NCBI GenBank assembly: GCA_017522685.1
Contig: JAFWYN010000029.1
Coordinates: 1 to 64,000 of the forward strand
Direction: 5' to 3'
DNA from: Lachnospiraceae bacterium
GTDB taxonomy: Bacteria; Bacillota_A; Clostridia; Lachnospirales; Lachnospiraceae
DNA: 64,000 nucleotides
The notes under the pieces were generated by a model. It was not told the origin of the DNA and searched no databases. It was given only the letters and a program-made list of their open reading frames with translations. The first letter of the stretch is position 1; each line of letters starts with the position of its first letter. This document shows positions 17,538 through 27,148 of this stretch, piece by piece. The position numbers and the translations under genes are program-made.

Positions 17538-19292
17538 ATGCTACAGATACTGAAAAAATTAAATGTATTATTAGATAAAAAACAGAAAAGGACCATGGCC
17601 TGGTTGACGGTTCTAATGGTAATAGGAGCTTTTTTGCAAACGGCAGGTGTAAGTACGATTTTGTCGGTGGTAGAACTGGTGATGGATCGGGAAAAACTTT
17701 ATGAAGAGGGTATGCTTCATGATTTGTTTGTGCTGGTAGGCGATGGTTCAGAGGTGCGTTTTACTGTTTTGGCTATGATTGCACTGATTCTGGTGTTTGT
17801 TGTAAAGAATTCTTTTTTGTATTTTCAGCAGAAGGCTACATTGGCTTTCGTATATACCAATCAGTTCCGTACATCCGAACGTATGATGAAGAACTATTTA
17901 CGCAGAGGATATGAGTTTTATTTGAATGCGGATACGGCTGTCGTACAAAGAAGTATTACTTCAGATGTAAACAATATGTATGCATTGATACTGGCTATTC
18001 TCACATTGATGTCAGATATCATAGTATTTGCATTTATGGTTGTTTTCTGTTTTGATCAGGATCCGGTAATGACCATTCTGGTGGCTGGAGTCATGCTTCT
18101 TTTATTGGTGCTGATTAAGAAGGTGTTAAAACCCATATTGCATAAAGCGGGAGAAGATAATCAGAATTATTACAGTGGATTGTTTAAATGGATTTCCCAG
18201 ACCGTACAGGGTATTAAGGAAGTGAAAATATCATGCAAAGAACAGTATTTTGTTTCTGAGTACGTAAAGTGCGGAAAAGGATATGTGGATGCGGTCCAAA
18301 AATACAGCCTGTATAATCAGGTGCCCAAGTTGTTAATCGAAACCATCTGTGTTATGTGTATGATGGGTTATATGATGTATATGATTCTCATGGGTATACC
18401 CAGTGAAGAGATGGTGACTACATTAACTGCTTTTGGAGCAGCTGCGTTGGTGATGTTGCCATGTGTGAACCGTGTCAATAATCAGATTAATAATATTGCG
18501 TATTTTGAACCCTTCTTTATGGGGGTAAGCGATAATTTACAGGATGAAATCAACGGCGAAAAGGTGGATATGTCCTATGCTACGGATACAGATGAAAAGC
18601 TTCCCATTGAACATCAGATTGAACTGCAGGATATAGTATACGCATATCCTAATACGGAAAAATTGATATTTGATAAGGCGAATCTGACAATTCCGGTAGG
18701 TGCCAGTGTTGGTATTGTGGGAACCTCCGGTGCCGGAAAGAGTACTGTGGTAGATATATTGCTGGGACTTTTGGAAGTAAAGAGCGGAAAGATTTTAGCA
18801 GACGGTAAGGATGTGAACGAAAACTACCGTGCATGGTTGAAGAACGTGGGGTATATTCCTCAGATGATTTTTATGTTGGACGACACCATTCGTAAGAATG
18901 TAGCATTTGGTGTGCCGGAGGATAAGATTGATGAAAAACGCCTCTGGGAAGCATTGAAAGAGGCGCAATTAGATGAGTTTATTAAGACTCTGCCGGAAGG
19001 ACTGGAAACAGGTATTGGTGAAAGAGGGATCCGATTATCCGGCGGACAAAGACAGCGTATCGGTATAGCCAGAGCACTCTATAATAATCCGGAAGTATTG
19101 ATTTTAGATGAAGCTACATCTGCGTTGGATAATGATACAGAGGCGGCTATTATGGAATCCATTAATCGTCTCCATGGAAAGAAGACTCTGATTATTATAG
19201 CCCACAGATTGCAGACCATCGAGAAATGTGACATGGTATATCGTGTGGAGAATGGTAAAGCTATAATAGAGCGGAGAAACGATATTTCATAG
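17538..19292 (+). CDS. ABC transporter with fused membrane and ATPase domains (PglK/MsbA-like flippase)
   Basis: A 584-residue half-transporter. About six membrane segments occupy residues 1-330; the ATPase follows with Walker A GTSGAGKST (395-403), signature LSGGQRQR (about 500-507) and Walker B LILDEATSALD (Asp524), then the H-loop IIIAHRLQT. It should work as a homodimer. In the setting of glycan synthesis it resembles PglK, which flips lipid-linked oligosaccharides; a general lipid or peptide exporter is the alternative. It is co-transcribed with the GT52-like gene. Ribosome site AGGAAGGA. Confidence 0.86.
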   Translation: MLQILKKLNVLLDKKQKRTMAWLTVLMVIGAFLQTAGVSTILSVVELVMDREKLYEEGMLHDLFVLVGDGSEVRFTVLAMIALILVFVVKNSFLYFQQKATLAFVYTNQFRTSERMMKNYLRRGYEFYLNADTAVVQRSITSDVNNMYALILAILTLMSDIIVFAFMVVFCFDQDPVMTILVAGVMLLLLVLIKKVLKPILHKAGEDNQNYYSGLFKWISQTVQGIKEVKISCKEQYFVSEYVKCGKGYVDAVQKYSLYNQVPKLLIETICVMCMMGYMMYMILMGIPSEEMVTTLTAFGAAALVMLPCVNRVNNQINNIAYFEPFFMGVSDNLQDEINGEKVDMSYATDTDEKLPIEHQIELQDIVYAYPNTEKLIFDKANLTIPVGASVGIVGTSGAGKSTVVDILLGLLEVKSGKILADGKDVNENYRAWLKNVGYIPQMIFMLDDTIRKNVAFGVPEDKIDEKRLWEALKEAQLDEFIKTLPEGLETGIGERGIRLSGGQRQRIGIARALYNNPEVLILDEATSALDNDTEAAIMESINRLHGKKTLIIIAHRLQTIEKCDMVYRVENGKAIIERRNDIS

Positions 19293-19305
19293 CAAGGAGA
19301 ATATA

Positions 19306-21147
19306 GTGTTATTACAAACGGAAAGTAAGAAAAAATATATTTCATATTTGCAATATCTTTATCCTTTAATTTTGTTTCTATATCCACTTAGACACATTCG
19401 TGTAGGTATGGAATGGAATGACACGGGGTATAATTATGCTAATTTTATGTACATGGACCGCATGGACGAAATGTGGTTGTTTAGTACTTATCTGGGGAAT
19501 GCGTTAGGGAATGTGCTGACTCGTCTTCCTTTTGGGAATACCATGATAGGTATGAATATCTATACCGGCTTGTTGGTAAGCATTATGGCGGTAGGGGGAT
19601 ATTGCTTTTTTACAAGGCTGATAAATGTGCCAAAGTTGCTCGTGTTTTTGGGAGAGTTTTTGGCAATCAATTTATGTTGGTGTCCTACGGCATTGCTATA
19701 TAATTATCTCACATACTTTTTGCTTGGAATAGGGTATGTGTTTTTATATCATGCACTGATGGCAGAAGGGACCAAAAGAAATATCAGTTTTGTTCTGTCA
19801 GGTGCGATGCTTGGGATTAATGTTTTTACGCGATTTTCTAATTTGTCCCACATGGCGTTAATTGTAGCGGTATGGGCTATGGGTATTATCCAAAAGCAAA
19901 AGGTAATAAAAGTTATTCAAGATACTTTATGGTGTGTTTTAGGATATATCGCAGGAGTGGGAATGGTGTTCGGCTGGATTTCATTGCGATATGGGGCACG
20001 CAATTATGTGAATGCTATTGTACGCTTGCTTCGTATGCCGGCAGAAGCGTCCAGTTATACCATTACATCCATGGTGACTTCTCAGTTGCAGAATTATTTG
20101 CAAAACCTGTTTTGGTTGGCATACTTGGCAGTATTTGTTTTGATAAGCGTGATGGTTTATAAGTGTTTTCCGAAAAAGCTCCAATGGATAGCTAAAGTGG
20201 GATATGTAGGCGGAGTGGTTCTGTTTTTCTACTATTTGCGCAATCAGAACATGTACAATTTTAAGTATTCCACTACCCCCAGTATGTTTCAATGGGCGGT
20301 TATTTTGTTGACTTTGACCATGTTGGTGGGAATAATAGTGATTTTTGACAAAACGTTCACACTACAGGAGAAGTTGCTGTGCGGGATGAATATGATTTTA
20401 ATTGTAATCACACCCCTTGGCAGCAATAACCATTTATACGGTTCTATTAATAACTTGTTTTTGGTTGCACCGTTTACCTTGTGGATGTGTTTCCGTTTTA
20501 TAAAGTGGTTGCCGAAGCAATTCTCTGTCGGGAAGAAACGGTACCTCATATATACTTATCCGGTTAAGGCCATGTGTTGGTGTGTGTTTGCAATGATTTT
20601 GGTGCAAATAACATTATTTGGCTGGGTGTTTGTATTTCAAGAAGGTAACGGAGGCGAAAATCTTCATACAAAAATTGAGAAGAATGAAGTACTTAAGGGC
20701 ATATTTACAACAGCGGAAAGGGCTGAGGTTTTGGAATCTATCAGCAGTTATGTTGAAGAGAACGGACTGTCTGGAAAGGAGGTTATCCTGTATGGTAATC
20801 TTCCCTCCATGTCATATTATTTGGAAATGCCTTTTGCAATCACTGCGTGGCCGGATTTGTCTTCTTACAATTTTGGTATCATGGTTCAGGATCTTATGGA
20901 ATTAGAGAGTCAGATAGCAAAAAAAGAAAGAGACTTGCCGATTGTCTTGTTGGAAGCAATGCAGGGAAGCTATCTTTTAGATGGAGAGATTGCTTTGGAT
21001 CAAGCTGATATGAGTGAAGAGCAAAAGAATAAGATTGTAGAAGACCCTAAGTTGAAACTGATTCAAAGTTGGTTGTATAATTATGGTTATACAGATGTTT
21101 TTCGAAATGAGAAATTTGTGTTATTTCGTGCAGAAGCTATGAAGTAA
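19306..21147 (+). CDS. Large polytopic membrane protein, possible GT-C glycosyltransferase
   Basis: A 613-residue protein with about eleven membrane segments and a C-terminal soluble domain of about 150 residues. The first outer loop carries MEWNDTGYNYANF, an acidic site in the GT-C catalytic position. The GTG start has AAGGAGA 5 bases upstream. No named family is recognised. Codons are more AT-rich than in the rml genes downstream. It lies between the flippase and an acyltransferase, so a role in decorating or polymerising the flipped glycan outside the membrane is plausible but not shown. Confidence 0.66.
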   Translation: MLLQTESKKKYISYLQYLYPLILFLYPLRHIRVGMEWNDTGYNYANFMYMDRMDEMWLFSTYLGNALGNVLTRLPFGNTMIGMNIYTGLLVSIMAVGGYCFFTRLINVPKLLVFLGEFLAINLCWCPTALLYNYLTYFLLGIGYVFLYHALMAEGTKRNISFVLSGAMLGINVFTRFSNLSHMALIVAVWAMGIIQKQKVIKVIQDTLWCVLGYIAGVGMVFGWISLRYGARNYVNAIVRLLRMPAEASSYTITSMVTSQLQNYLQNLFWLAYLAVFVLISVMVYKCFPKKLQWIAKVGYVGGVVLFFYYLRNQNMYNFKYSTTPSMFQWAVILLTLTMLVGIIVIFDKTFTLQEKLLCGMNMILIVITPLGSNNHLYGSINNLFLVAPFTLWMCFRFIKWLPKQFSVGKKRYLIYTYPVKAMCWCVFAMILVQITLFGWVFVFQEGNGGENLHTKIEKNEVLKGIFTTAERAEVLESISSYVEENGLSGKEVILYGNLPSMSYYLEMPFAITAWPDLSSYNFGIMVQDLMELESQIAKKERDLPIVLLEAMQGSYLLDGEIALDQADMSEEQKNKIVEDPKLKLIQSWLYNYGYTDVFRNEKFVLFRAEAMK

Positions 21148-21189
21148 AATGTAGGTGTGATAGGATTATTTGAAGAGGATGGTATACCT

Positions 21190-22311
21190 ATGATGTCTGT
21201 GCAAACAGAAAGAAAAAGAAATGTTAATATGGATTTTCTGAGAATAATTGCAATGGTAATGGTGACAATGCTCCATGCATTGGCCAAAAGTGATTTGTTA
21301 CCATTCATGGGCAGAGAGGTGTCTGCTAACGGTTGGATTGCCTGGGTTCTTGAAGTGCTTTCGATTGCAGCAGTCAATATATTCATGTTGATTTCGGGAT
21401 ACTTTTTGATTATTTCCAAGTTTAAAGTGAGTCGTCTGCTGGAGATAGTGTTTCAGACCATGTTCTATTTGATAGGTACGTTTATTCTATTTTGGATTTT
21501 GGGAAAGTTTCCGGCAGAGGATATGACCATATACAATCTATTGCATTATTTTCTTCCTGTTCACATGGCAACATATTGGTTTATATCGGCATATATAATT
21601 ATACTTCTTTTGCTGCCGTTAATAGTGAATGGTGTGTATTCTATGTCGGAGAAGCAGTTGCAAGGAGTCATTTTGTGGATGTTGCTTTTTACTTGTGTGA
21701 TAAAGAGTGTTTTGCCTGTCCGATTGGAAATGGATGACAAAGGATATTCATTTTTATGGTATCTGACGCTGTTTTTGGTGGGATCATATATTAGATTGTA
21801 TGGTTTTAAGATAGTAAAGACTGCTGCGAAAGGTTGGATTGTTTTTGGAGTCAGTAGCTTTCTGATACTGGCCGAAATTTTTGTATTATCCCAGATTAAC
21901 GTAAGAACGGACCGATTGAAGGAAATGATAACAGTGTCCCTCGATTATAATCACATTTTGGTTTTCTGTTCGGCATTGGGGATTTTTGCGGCATTTATGC
22001 ATGCAAAACCGCTGGGAGAAAAGTTTGGAAGAGTGGTATGTTTGCTTTCTCCGTATTGCTTAGGAGTTTATCTGTTTCAGGAAAGCCCTGTGGTAAGATA
22101 TCTGTGGCAGGACTGGTTTGGATTGCGGGAGTCCATGGGAAACCCGGTTCCGATATTTGTGTTGCGTGTATTTGGCAGTGTGATAACAATGTTCGTGCTG
22201 GGAATTTGTTTAGATATGATTCGGACCGGTCTTTATCGGATAATTACCCATCTTGTATATAGGAGGAAAAAACAACATGTTGGAGTTGAGTGTGATAGTT
22301 CCGGTTTATAA
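21190..22311 (+). CDS. Acyltransferase family 3 membrane protein (OafA/WcjD type)
   Basis: About 373 residues with ten membrane segments. NMDFLRIIAMVMVTMLHAL in the first segment carries the family arginine and histidine; ATYWFISAYIIILLLLPLI is also typical. Such enzymes O-acetylate extracytoplasmic polysaccharides using acyl groups from inside the cell. I chose ATG 21190 (GAGGAT about 9 bases upstream); an in-frame GTG at 21157 is possible. The 3' end overlaps the next gene by 35 bases, so expression is probably coupled. A second family member lies at 62579. Confidence 0.84.
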   Translation: MMSVQTERKRNVNMDFLRIIAMVMVTMLHALAKSDLLPFMGREVSANGWIAWVLEVLSIAAVNIFMLISGYFLIISKFKVSRLLEIVFQTMFYLIGTFILFWILGKFPAEDMTIYNLLHYFLPVHMATYWFISAYIIILLLLPLIVNGVYSMSEKQLQGVILWMLLFTCVIKSVLPVRLEMDDKGYSFLWYLTLFLVGSYIRLYGFKIVKTAAKGWIVFGVSSFLILAEIFVLSQINVRTDRLKEMITVSLDYNHILVFCSALGIFAAFMHAKPLGEKFGRVVCLLSPYCLGVYLFQESPVVRYLWQDWFGLRESMGNPVPIFVLRVFGSVITMFVLGICLDMIRTGLYRIITHLVYRRKKQHVGVECDSSGL

Positions 22312-23308
22312 TATGGCCAGAGATGGTTTGTTGGAGTATTGTATCAATTCTTTGGTGCATCAAACCTTGCAAAGCATGGAAATTATTGCTGTTGACGATG
22401 CATCTACGGATGATTCATTAAGGATTCTTCAAGAGTTTGAAGCAAAATATCCCGGTAGGGTAAGAGCTGTGGCGTCACCTGAAAACCGACGCCAGGGAGG
22501 TGCCAGGAATTTGGGCTTACAGGCGGCACAGGGACGTTATATCGGTTTTATGGATGCGGATGACTGGGTGGTTGAGGACCTTTATGAACGAATGCTGGAG
22601 CATGCAAAACGTACCGGCGCGGATGTTGTGGGAACCGATATGTGCAGAGTATATGAACATACCATGATACCCACAGAGAGAGAGTCCTGTAACCTGCTCA
22701 GTCAGGTGGGAGTACTTGATCACGATAAAAGAAAAGAGTACTTGTTGCATCCGGGGCCTATTAGCACTAAGATTTATGCAAGAGAAATTTTCTTTGATAA
22801 AGAATTTCGATTTCCTGAGCATATGTCATATGAGGATAATGCAGTTGCTGTAGAGCTGGGGATGAGAATAAAGCATTTTGAGCACTTGCCTGAGCCAAAT
22901 GTGTTTTATTATCAGCATGGAGATTCAACAACACATTCCATTGATATGAAAAAATGTCAGGACCGGATGCAAGCAATGCGTATTATGATGGATTATGCTA
23001 AGAGTAATGGTGCTTTGGAAGAGTTTAAGGATGTATTAGAGTATCATTTTAGCAATCTTTTTTATCGAAACACTTTGTTTGCTTATATGCAGAGCGAAGG
23101 TAAGAAGGAGTGGAAATTTCTTAAGAAAATGGGAGAAGAAATGCTGGAAACATTTCCGGATTTTAGACAAAACCCCTATTACAATCAAACAGTAAATGAA
23201 TACGAACAGAACTTAATAAACATTCATTTGAAATCTACATGTATGTTTTTGGTTGTTTATAAGTTGAAGATGTTATCTAAAAGAATCAGGGGTAATAAGA
23301 GAAAATAG
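22277..23308 (+). CDS. Family 2 glycosyltransferase
   Basis: A 343-residue GT2 enzyme. LELSVIVPVYNMARDGLLEYC and AVDDASTDDS form the nucleotide site, GFMDADDW is the DxD motif and MSYEDNAVAVELG is the acceptor/base region. The start is ATG 22277, 10 bases after AGGAGG; an upstream in-frame TTG lies before this site and is rejected. The gene overlaps the acyltransferase stop. The C-terminal 60 residues are basic. The sugar transferred is unknown. Confidence 0.86.
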   Translation: MLELSVIVPVYNMARDGLLEYCINSLVHQTLQSMEIIAVDDASTDDSLRILQEFEAKYPGRVRAVASPENRRQGGARNLGLQAAQGRYIGFMDADDWVVEDLYERMLEHAKRTGADVVGTDMCRVYEHTMIPTERESCNLLSQVGVLDHDKRKEYLLHPGPISTKIYAREIFFDKEFRFPEHMSYEDNAVAVELGMRIKHFEHLPEPNVFYYQHGDSTTHSIDMKKCQDRMQAMRIMMDYAKSNGALEEFKDVLEYHFSNLFYRNTLFAYMQSEGKKEWKFLKKMGEEMLETFPDFRQNPYYNQTVNEYEQNLINIHLKSTCMFLVVYKLKMLSKRIRGNKRK

Positions 23309-23325
23309 CAGGGAGGAAAAGTGAT

Positions 23326-23973
23326 ATGAAAAAGACAATTGTTGCCATAGGAGCACATTTAGATGATATAGAGTTAGCAGCAGGCGGGACCTTGGCAAAA
23401 GCAGTTCAGGAAGGGCATGATGTTTATATGATTGTTATGAGCCAGTCCGGTTATACCGATTATAACGGAAAGGTTATGAGAACCGATGAGACTGCTATGC
23501 AGGAAGGTAGAAATGCAGCCAAGGTTTTGGGAGTAAAGGAATTGGAAATCCTGGATTTCAGCAATAAAGATATTGCTTACGATTCCAGAGCGGTTGAAGC
23601 TATAGAAAAGAGACTTAATATTATTAAGCCGGACATTATTTTTACCCATTGGCCTTTTGATACCCATCAGGCGCATGTTGCGGTAGGAAAATCAACCATT
23701 TCCGCAGCAAGACGTTTTAATACCATATATTTCTTTGAACCCATTTCGCCTTCAGGAAGGTCCTATGTAGGATTTCGTCCTCAGCTGTATGTTGATATTA
23801 CGGAAGTGATTGATACTAAGATTGCAGCATTGGAAGAGCATGTGACAGAAAGAAAGAAATATGGTGATTATTGGACACGCGGCGTAGAAGCAAGAGCCGC
23901 TTTCCGTGGTTATGAAATGGGAAAAATGTACGGAGAGGCATTTGAAGTATTAAGAGAGGAATTAATGTTGTAA
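23326..23973 (+). CDS. PIG-L/LmbE-family zinc deacetylase
   Basis: A 215-residue protein of the family that removes N-acetyl groups from amino sugars. Zinc ligands are visible: His11, Asp13 and Asp14 in GAHLDDIE, and the later HWPFDTHQAH (His108, His114, His117). It is followed after 2 bases by an LpxD-like acyltransferase, so the pair may replace one N-acyl group by another on a sugar nucleotide. The CMP-nonulosonate genes begin 0.9 kb downstream, which makes a pseudaminic-acid precursor a plausible substrate. Ribosome site AGGGAGGAAAA. Confidence 0.86.
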   Translation: MKKTIVAIGAHLDDIELAAGGTLAKAVQEGHDVYMIVMSQSGYTDYNGKVMRTDETAMQEGRNAAKVLGVKELEILDFSNKDIAYDSRAVEAIEKRLNIIKPDIIFTHWPFDTHQAHVAVGKSTISAARRFNTIYFFEPISPSGRSYVGFRPQLYVDITEVIDTKIAALEEHVTERKKYGDYWTRGVEARAAFRGYEMGKMYGEAFEVLREELML

Positions 23974-23975
23974 AT

Positions 23976-24869
23976 ATGAGTGGGTTAAAAGAATTTTTTA
24001 GCGTAGATGCATCAAAATATGATAGGACAAAAACGTATAAGGTAGTACGTCCGGCAAGTTTGTCCAATCCGCAGGACAATGCCGTAATGTTTGTTACAGA
24101 GGGATTCTTAAAGTATTGGGAAGCGGTATTAAGCGTAAAGGAATGCATTGTTATATGGCCTGAGAATCATCCGGTTCCGGCGGAGCTTGCACAAAAGCAT
24201 GCAGTGATTCTTTCCAAGGAACCACGCTATGGTTTTGCACAGTTTTTCTATGAAAATCATGTAACATACAATACTATGCCGAAGCCCTATCGAGTGGAAA
24301 ACGGTGCCATGATTTGTGAAGGTGCACAGATAGGGGAGGGGACAATAGTTTTTCCGGGAGCATATGTGGATGGTGATGTAAAGATCGGGAAGAACTGTTA
24401 TATTGCATCCGGAGTTAAGATTGTAGGAAGTGTGCAGATAGGCGATGATTGTATTATTCGAGAAAATACGGTAATCGGTTCGGATGGTTTGACTACACGC
24501 AGAAATGAGGAAGGAAAGATTATTACTATTCCTCAGTTCGGAGGTGTCACTATAGAAAATAATGTGCAAATAGGTGCAAACAGCGTTGTTTGTAAGGGTG
24601 CAATAGACAATACCATTATCGGAAGCGGAAGCAGAATTGATAATTGTTCTTTCATTTCCCATAATGTTAAGATGGGAAGTGATACGATTGTTGTTGGTGA
24701 AGTCCTGATGATGGGAAGTTCTTCTACCGGTGAAAGAGCTTATCTGTCGGGAAATGTTGTGGTTCGGGACGGTGTGTCCATCGGAAAAGATGCATTTGTG
24801 GGCATGGGAGCCGTAGTGACGAAAAATGTGCCTGACGGTGCTACTGTAAAAGGGAATCCGGCAAGATAG
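23976..24869 (+). CDS. LpxD-like left-handed beta-helix N-acyltransferase
   Basis: A 297-residue protein. An N-terminal domain (about 1-100) comes before hexapeptide repeats of a left-handed beta-helix (about 105-297: EGAQIGEGTIVFPGA, VKIGKNCYIASG). FISHNVKMG matches the LpxD catalytic-histidine block. Gram-positive cells lack lipid A, so the likely role is N-acylation of an amino sugar, probably after the PIG-L deacetylase two bases upstream. The acyl donor (acyl-CoA, acyl-ACP or other) is not visible. Start ATG 23976 has only a weak ribosome site, so coupling to 23326 is likely. Confidence 0.82.
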   Translation: MSGLKEFFSVDASKYDRTKTYKVVRPASLSNPQDNAVMFVTEGFLKYWEAVLSVKECIVIWPENHPVPAELAQKHAVILSKEPRYGFAQFFYENHVTYNTMPKPYRVENGAMICEGAQIGEGTIVFPGAYVDGDVKIGKNCYIASGVKIVGSVQIGDDCIIRENTVIGSDGLTTRRNEEGKIITIPQFGGVTIENNVQIGANSVVCKGAIDNTIIGSGSRIDNCSFISHNVKMGSDTIVVGEVLMMGSSSTGERAYLSGNVVVRDGVSIGKDAFVGMGAVVTKNVPDGATVKGNPAR

Positions 24870-24910
24870 ACCAAATAAGCATGCATGTAGTAAGGAGCTA
24901 ACGTTTTCAG

Positions 24911-25612
24911 ATGAAGAAAATAGCCATGATTACTGCCAGAGGCGGCAGTAAAAGAATACCCGGAAAAAATATTAAAGAGTTTTGCGGAAAACCGATTATT
25001 GCTTATTCTATAGAAGCGGCTTTAGCATCCGGTGTATTTGATACAGTAATGGTTTCTACGGATGATGAAGAAATTGCAGAGGTTGCTAAGCAGTACGGAG
25101 CAGAAGTGCCGTTTTATCGTAGTGAGAAGACTTCCAATGATTTTGCAACTACGGCAGATGTGATTTTGGAAGTGTTAGAGGAATATGAGAAGCGAGGAGA
25201 ACGCTTTGATATTGCTTGCTGTATTTATCCTACAGCACCGTTTCTGACTTCGGAGAGATTGGCTGAGGCAGTAAACAAGCTGGAATATTCGGATGCAGAT
25301 ACCTTGTTGCCTGTAGTGACCTTTTCATATCCGGTACAGCGTGCTTTAATAGTAAGAGAGGAAAAGCTTGTGTTTGAATATCCTCAGTATATGGATAGCC
25401 GTTCTCAGGATTTGGAAAAGCATTATCATGATGTGGGACAGTTCTATGTGTTAAGAACAGAAGCTTTTAAAGAGAATAAAAAACTGATGCTGGGAAGCAT
25501 CATTCCTTATGAAATGTCTGAGATGGAAGTACAGGATATTGATAATCAGACCGACTGGGAAATCGCGGAGATGAAGTATCGCATTTTGATGAGCAAGGCG
25601 GAGATAAAGTAG
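24911..25612 (+). CDS. pseF: CMP-nonulosonic acid synthetase, PseF-like (NeuA family)
   Basis: A 233-residue cytidylyltransferase that activates a nine-carbon acid sugar with CTP to the CMP-sugar. MITARGGSKRIPGKN is the CTP-binding loop, STDDEEIAEVAKQYGAEVPF and CIYPTAPFL are standard NeuA/PseF blocks, and HYHDVGQFYV fits the PseF branch more than NeuA. It is followed after one base by pseI and later pseG, the last three steps of the pathway. AAGGAGCT lies 11 bases before the ATG. Confidence 0.88.
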   Translation: MKKIAMITARGGSKRIPGKNIKEFCGKPIIAYSIEAALASGVFDTVMVSTDDEEIAEVAKQYGAEVPFYRSEKTSNDFATTADVILEVLEEYEKRGERFDIACCIYPTAPFLTSERLAEAVNKLEYSDADTLLPVVTFSYPVQRALIVREEKLVFEYPQYMDSRSQDLEKHYHDVGQFYVLRTEAFKENKKLMLGSIIPYEMSEMEVQDIDNQTDWEIAEMKYRILMSKAEIK

Positions 25613-25613
25613 G

Positions 25614-27110
25614 ATGAAGCAGATTCAAATAAAAGGACGTACAATCGGGGAAGGTTATCCGGCGTATATTATTGCGGAGATGTCAGGAAACCATGCGGGA
25701 AGTATAGAGCGTGCGAAAGAGATTATCCGCGCAGCTAAGGATGCCGGTGCAGACTGTATCAAGATACAGACCTATACGCCTGATACCATTACCATGGATT
25801 GTGATAATGAGTATTTTCAAATAGAGCAGGGAACCTGGAATGGAGAAAATTTATATCGTTTGTATGGTAAGGCATATACTCCATGGGAATGGCAGAAGGA
25901 GTTAAAAGAGGAAGCTGACAGAGTAGGAATCGATTTTTTTTCCACTCCTTTTGATAAAACGTCTGTGGATTTCCTGGAAGAAATAGGGATGGAATTTTAC
26001 AAGATTGCATCCTTTGAGCTGGTAGATTTGCCGTTGATTAAGTATGTGGCAGAGAAAGGGAAACCGATGATTCTGTCCACTGGTATGTCTACTTTTGCAG
26101 AGATACAGGAAGCGGCAGAAGTCATCCGAACTACGGGTAACGAGCAATTTGCATTTTTAAGATGTGCCAGTGCATATCCGGCTATTTCGGATGAAATGAA
26201 CCTGGCTACCATGATGGATATGGGAGAACGTTTTGAAGTTCCGGTAGGACTATCAGACCATTCCATGGGTGGTCTGGCGGCAGTAACAGCAGTGGCCATG
26301 GGGGCATCCATAATTGAGAAGCATTTTTGCCTGAGCCGCGAGATTGAGAATCCGGACTCTTCTTTTTCTATGGAACCACAGGAATTTGAACAAATGGTAC
26401 ATGACATACGTCAGGCAGAGAAAGCTAAAGGAAGAGTAAAATATGGTGTGACGGAGCAGGAAAAGTCGAATCATATTTTCCGGAAGTCTGTTTTTGTGAC
26501 AGAGGATGTGAAGGCCGGTGAAATATTCAGTGAAAAGAATGTAAGGGTGATCCGTCCGGGTTTTGGATTGCATCCCAGAGAGTGGGAGAACATATTGGGT
26601 AAGACCGCATTGACGGATATAGAGAGAGGAATGCCGCTTAAGGCGTCTTATGTGAAGGATTACTTAGTGCTTCAACCGGCTACTCAAAAAGATTGCAAAA
26701 TGGTTTTTGACTGGGCCAATGAGGAGGAGACCAGAAAGTGGTCCTTTACAACAGAAACCATACCATGGGAAACACATGAAAAATGGTATCGTGACAGCCT
26801 TGAAAGGCCGGACAGAGAATTGTTAATAGGGTATCATTTGGGATGTCCCATAGGGGTGTTGAGAATTGATTATTTGGAAGAAAAGGCTGTTTTAAGCTAT
26901 AATATTGCAAAGGAATATCGTGGCCGCGGATATGGAGAGGAACTTATCAGAGCCGGAGAGGCTTGGATAGTGTCCCATGTTTCCAAGGTGAAATTTTTGG
27001 AAGCAGCTGTCAAAACAAAGAATATGCCGTCCCGAAAGCTTTTGCTGGGGAATGGATTTACAGAAAGAGAAGAAGATGGGCTTGTGCGTTATACAAAGCA
27101 AATCAAATAG
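25614..27110 (+). CDS. pseI: Pseudaminic acid synthase PseI fused to a GNAT domain
   Basis: A 498-residue fusion. Residues 1 to about 280 are a NeuB/PseI TIM barrel that condenses the six-carbon sugar with phosphoenolpyruvate (IAEMSGNHAGSIERAKEI; IKIQTYTPDTITMD; FSTPFD; LSDHSMGG). Residues about 285-345 form the antifreeze-like SAF domain (SVFVTEDVKAGE; GFGLHP). Residues about 350-498 are a GNAT acetyltransferase (YRGRGYGEELIRAGE; SRKLLLGNGF). Usual PseI length is about 340-350. The GNAT part could be a built-in PseH or could modify the finished sugar. The gene starts one base after pseF. No frameshift separates the halves. Confidence 0.88.
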   Translation: MKQIQIKGRTIGEGYPAYIIAEMSGNHAGSIERAKEIIRAAKDAGADCIKIQTYTPDTITMDCDNEYFQIEQGTWNGENLYRLYGKAYTPWEWQKELKEEADRVGIDFFSTPFDKTSVDFLEEIGMEFYKIASFELVDLPLIKYVAEKGKPMILSTGMSTFAEIQEAAEVIRTTGNEQFAFLRCASAYPAISDEMNLATMMDMGERFEVPVGLSDHSMGGLAAVTAVAMGASIIEKHFCLSREIENPDSSFSMEPQEFEQMVHDIRQAEKAKGRVKYGVTEQEKSNHIFRKSVFVTEDVKAGEIFSEKNVRVIRPGFGLHPREWENILGKTALTDIERGMPLKASYVKDYLVLQPATQKDCKMVFDWANEEETRKWSFTTETIPWETHEKWYRDSLERPDRELLIGYHLGCPIGVLRIDYLEEKAVLSYNIAKEYRGRGYGEELIRAGEAWIVSHVSKVKFLEAAVKTKNMPSRKLLLGNGFTEREEDGLVRYTKQIK

Positions 27111-27148
27111 TACCGGATTTGTAATGGGGGACAATTAGGAGGATGAAG

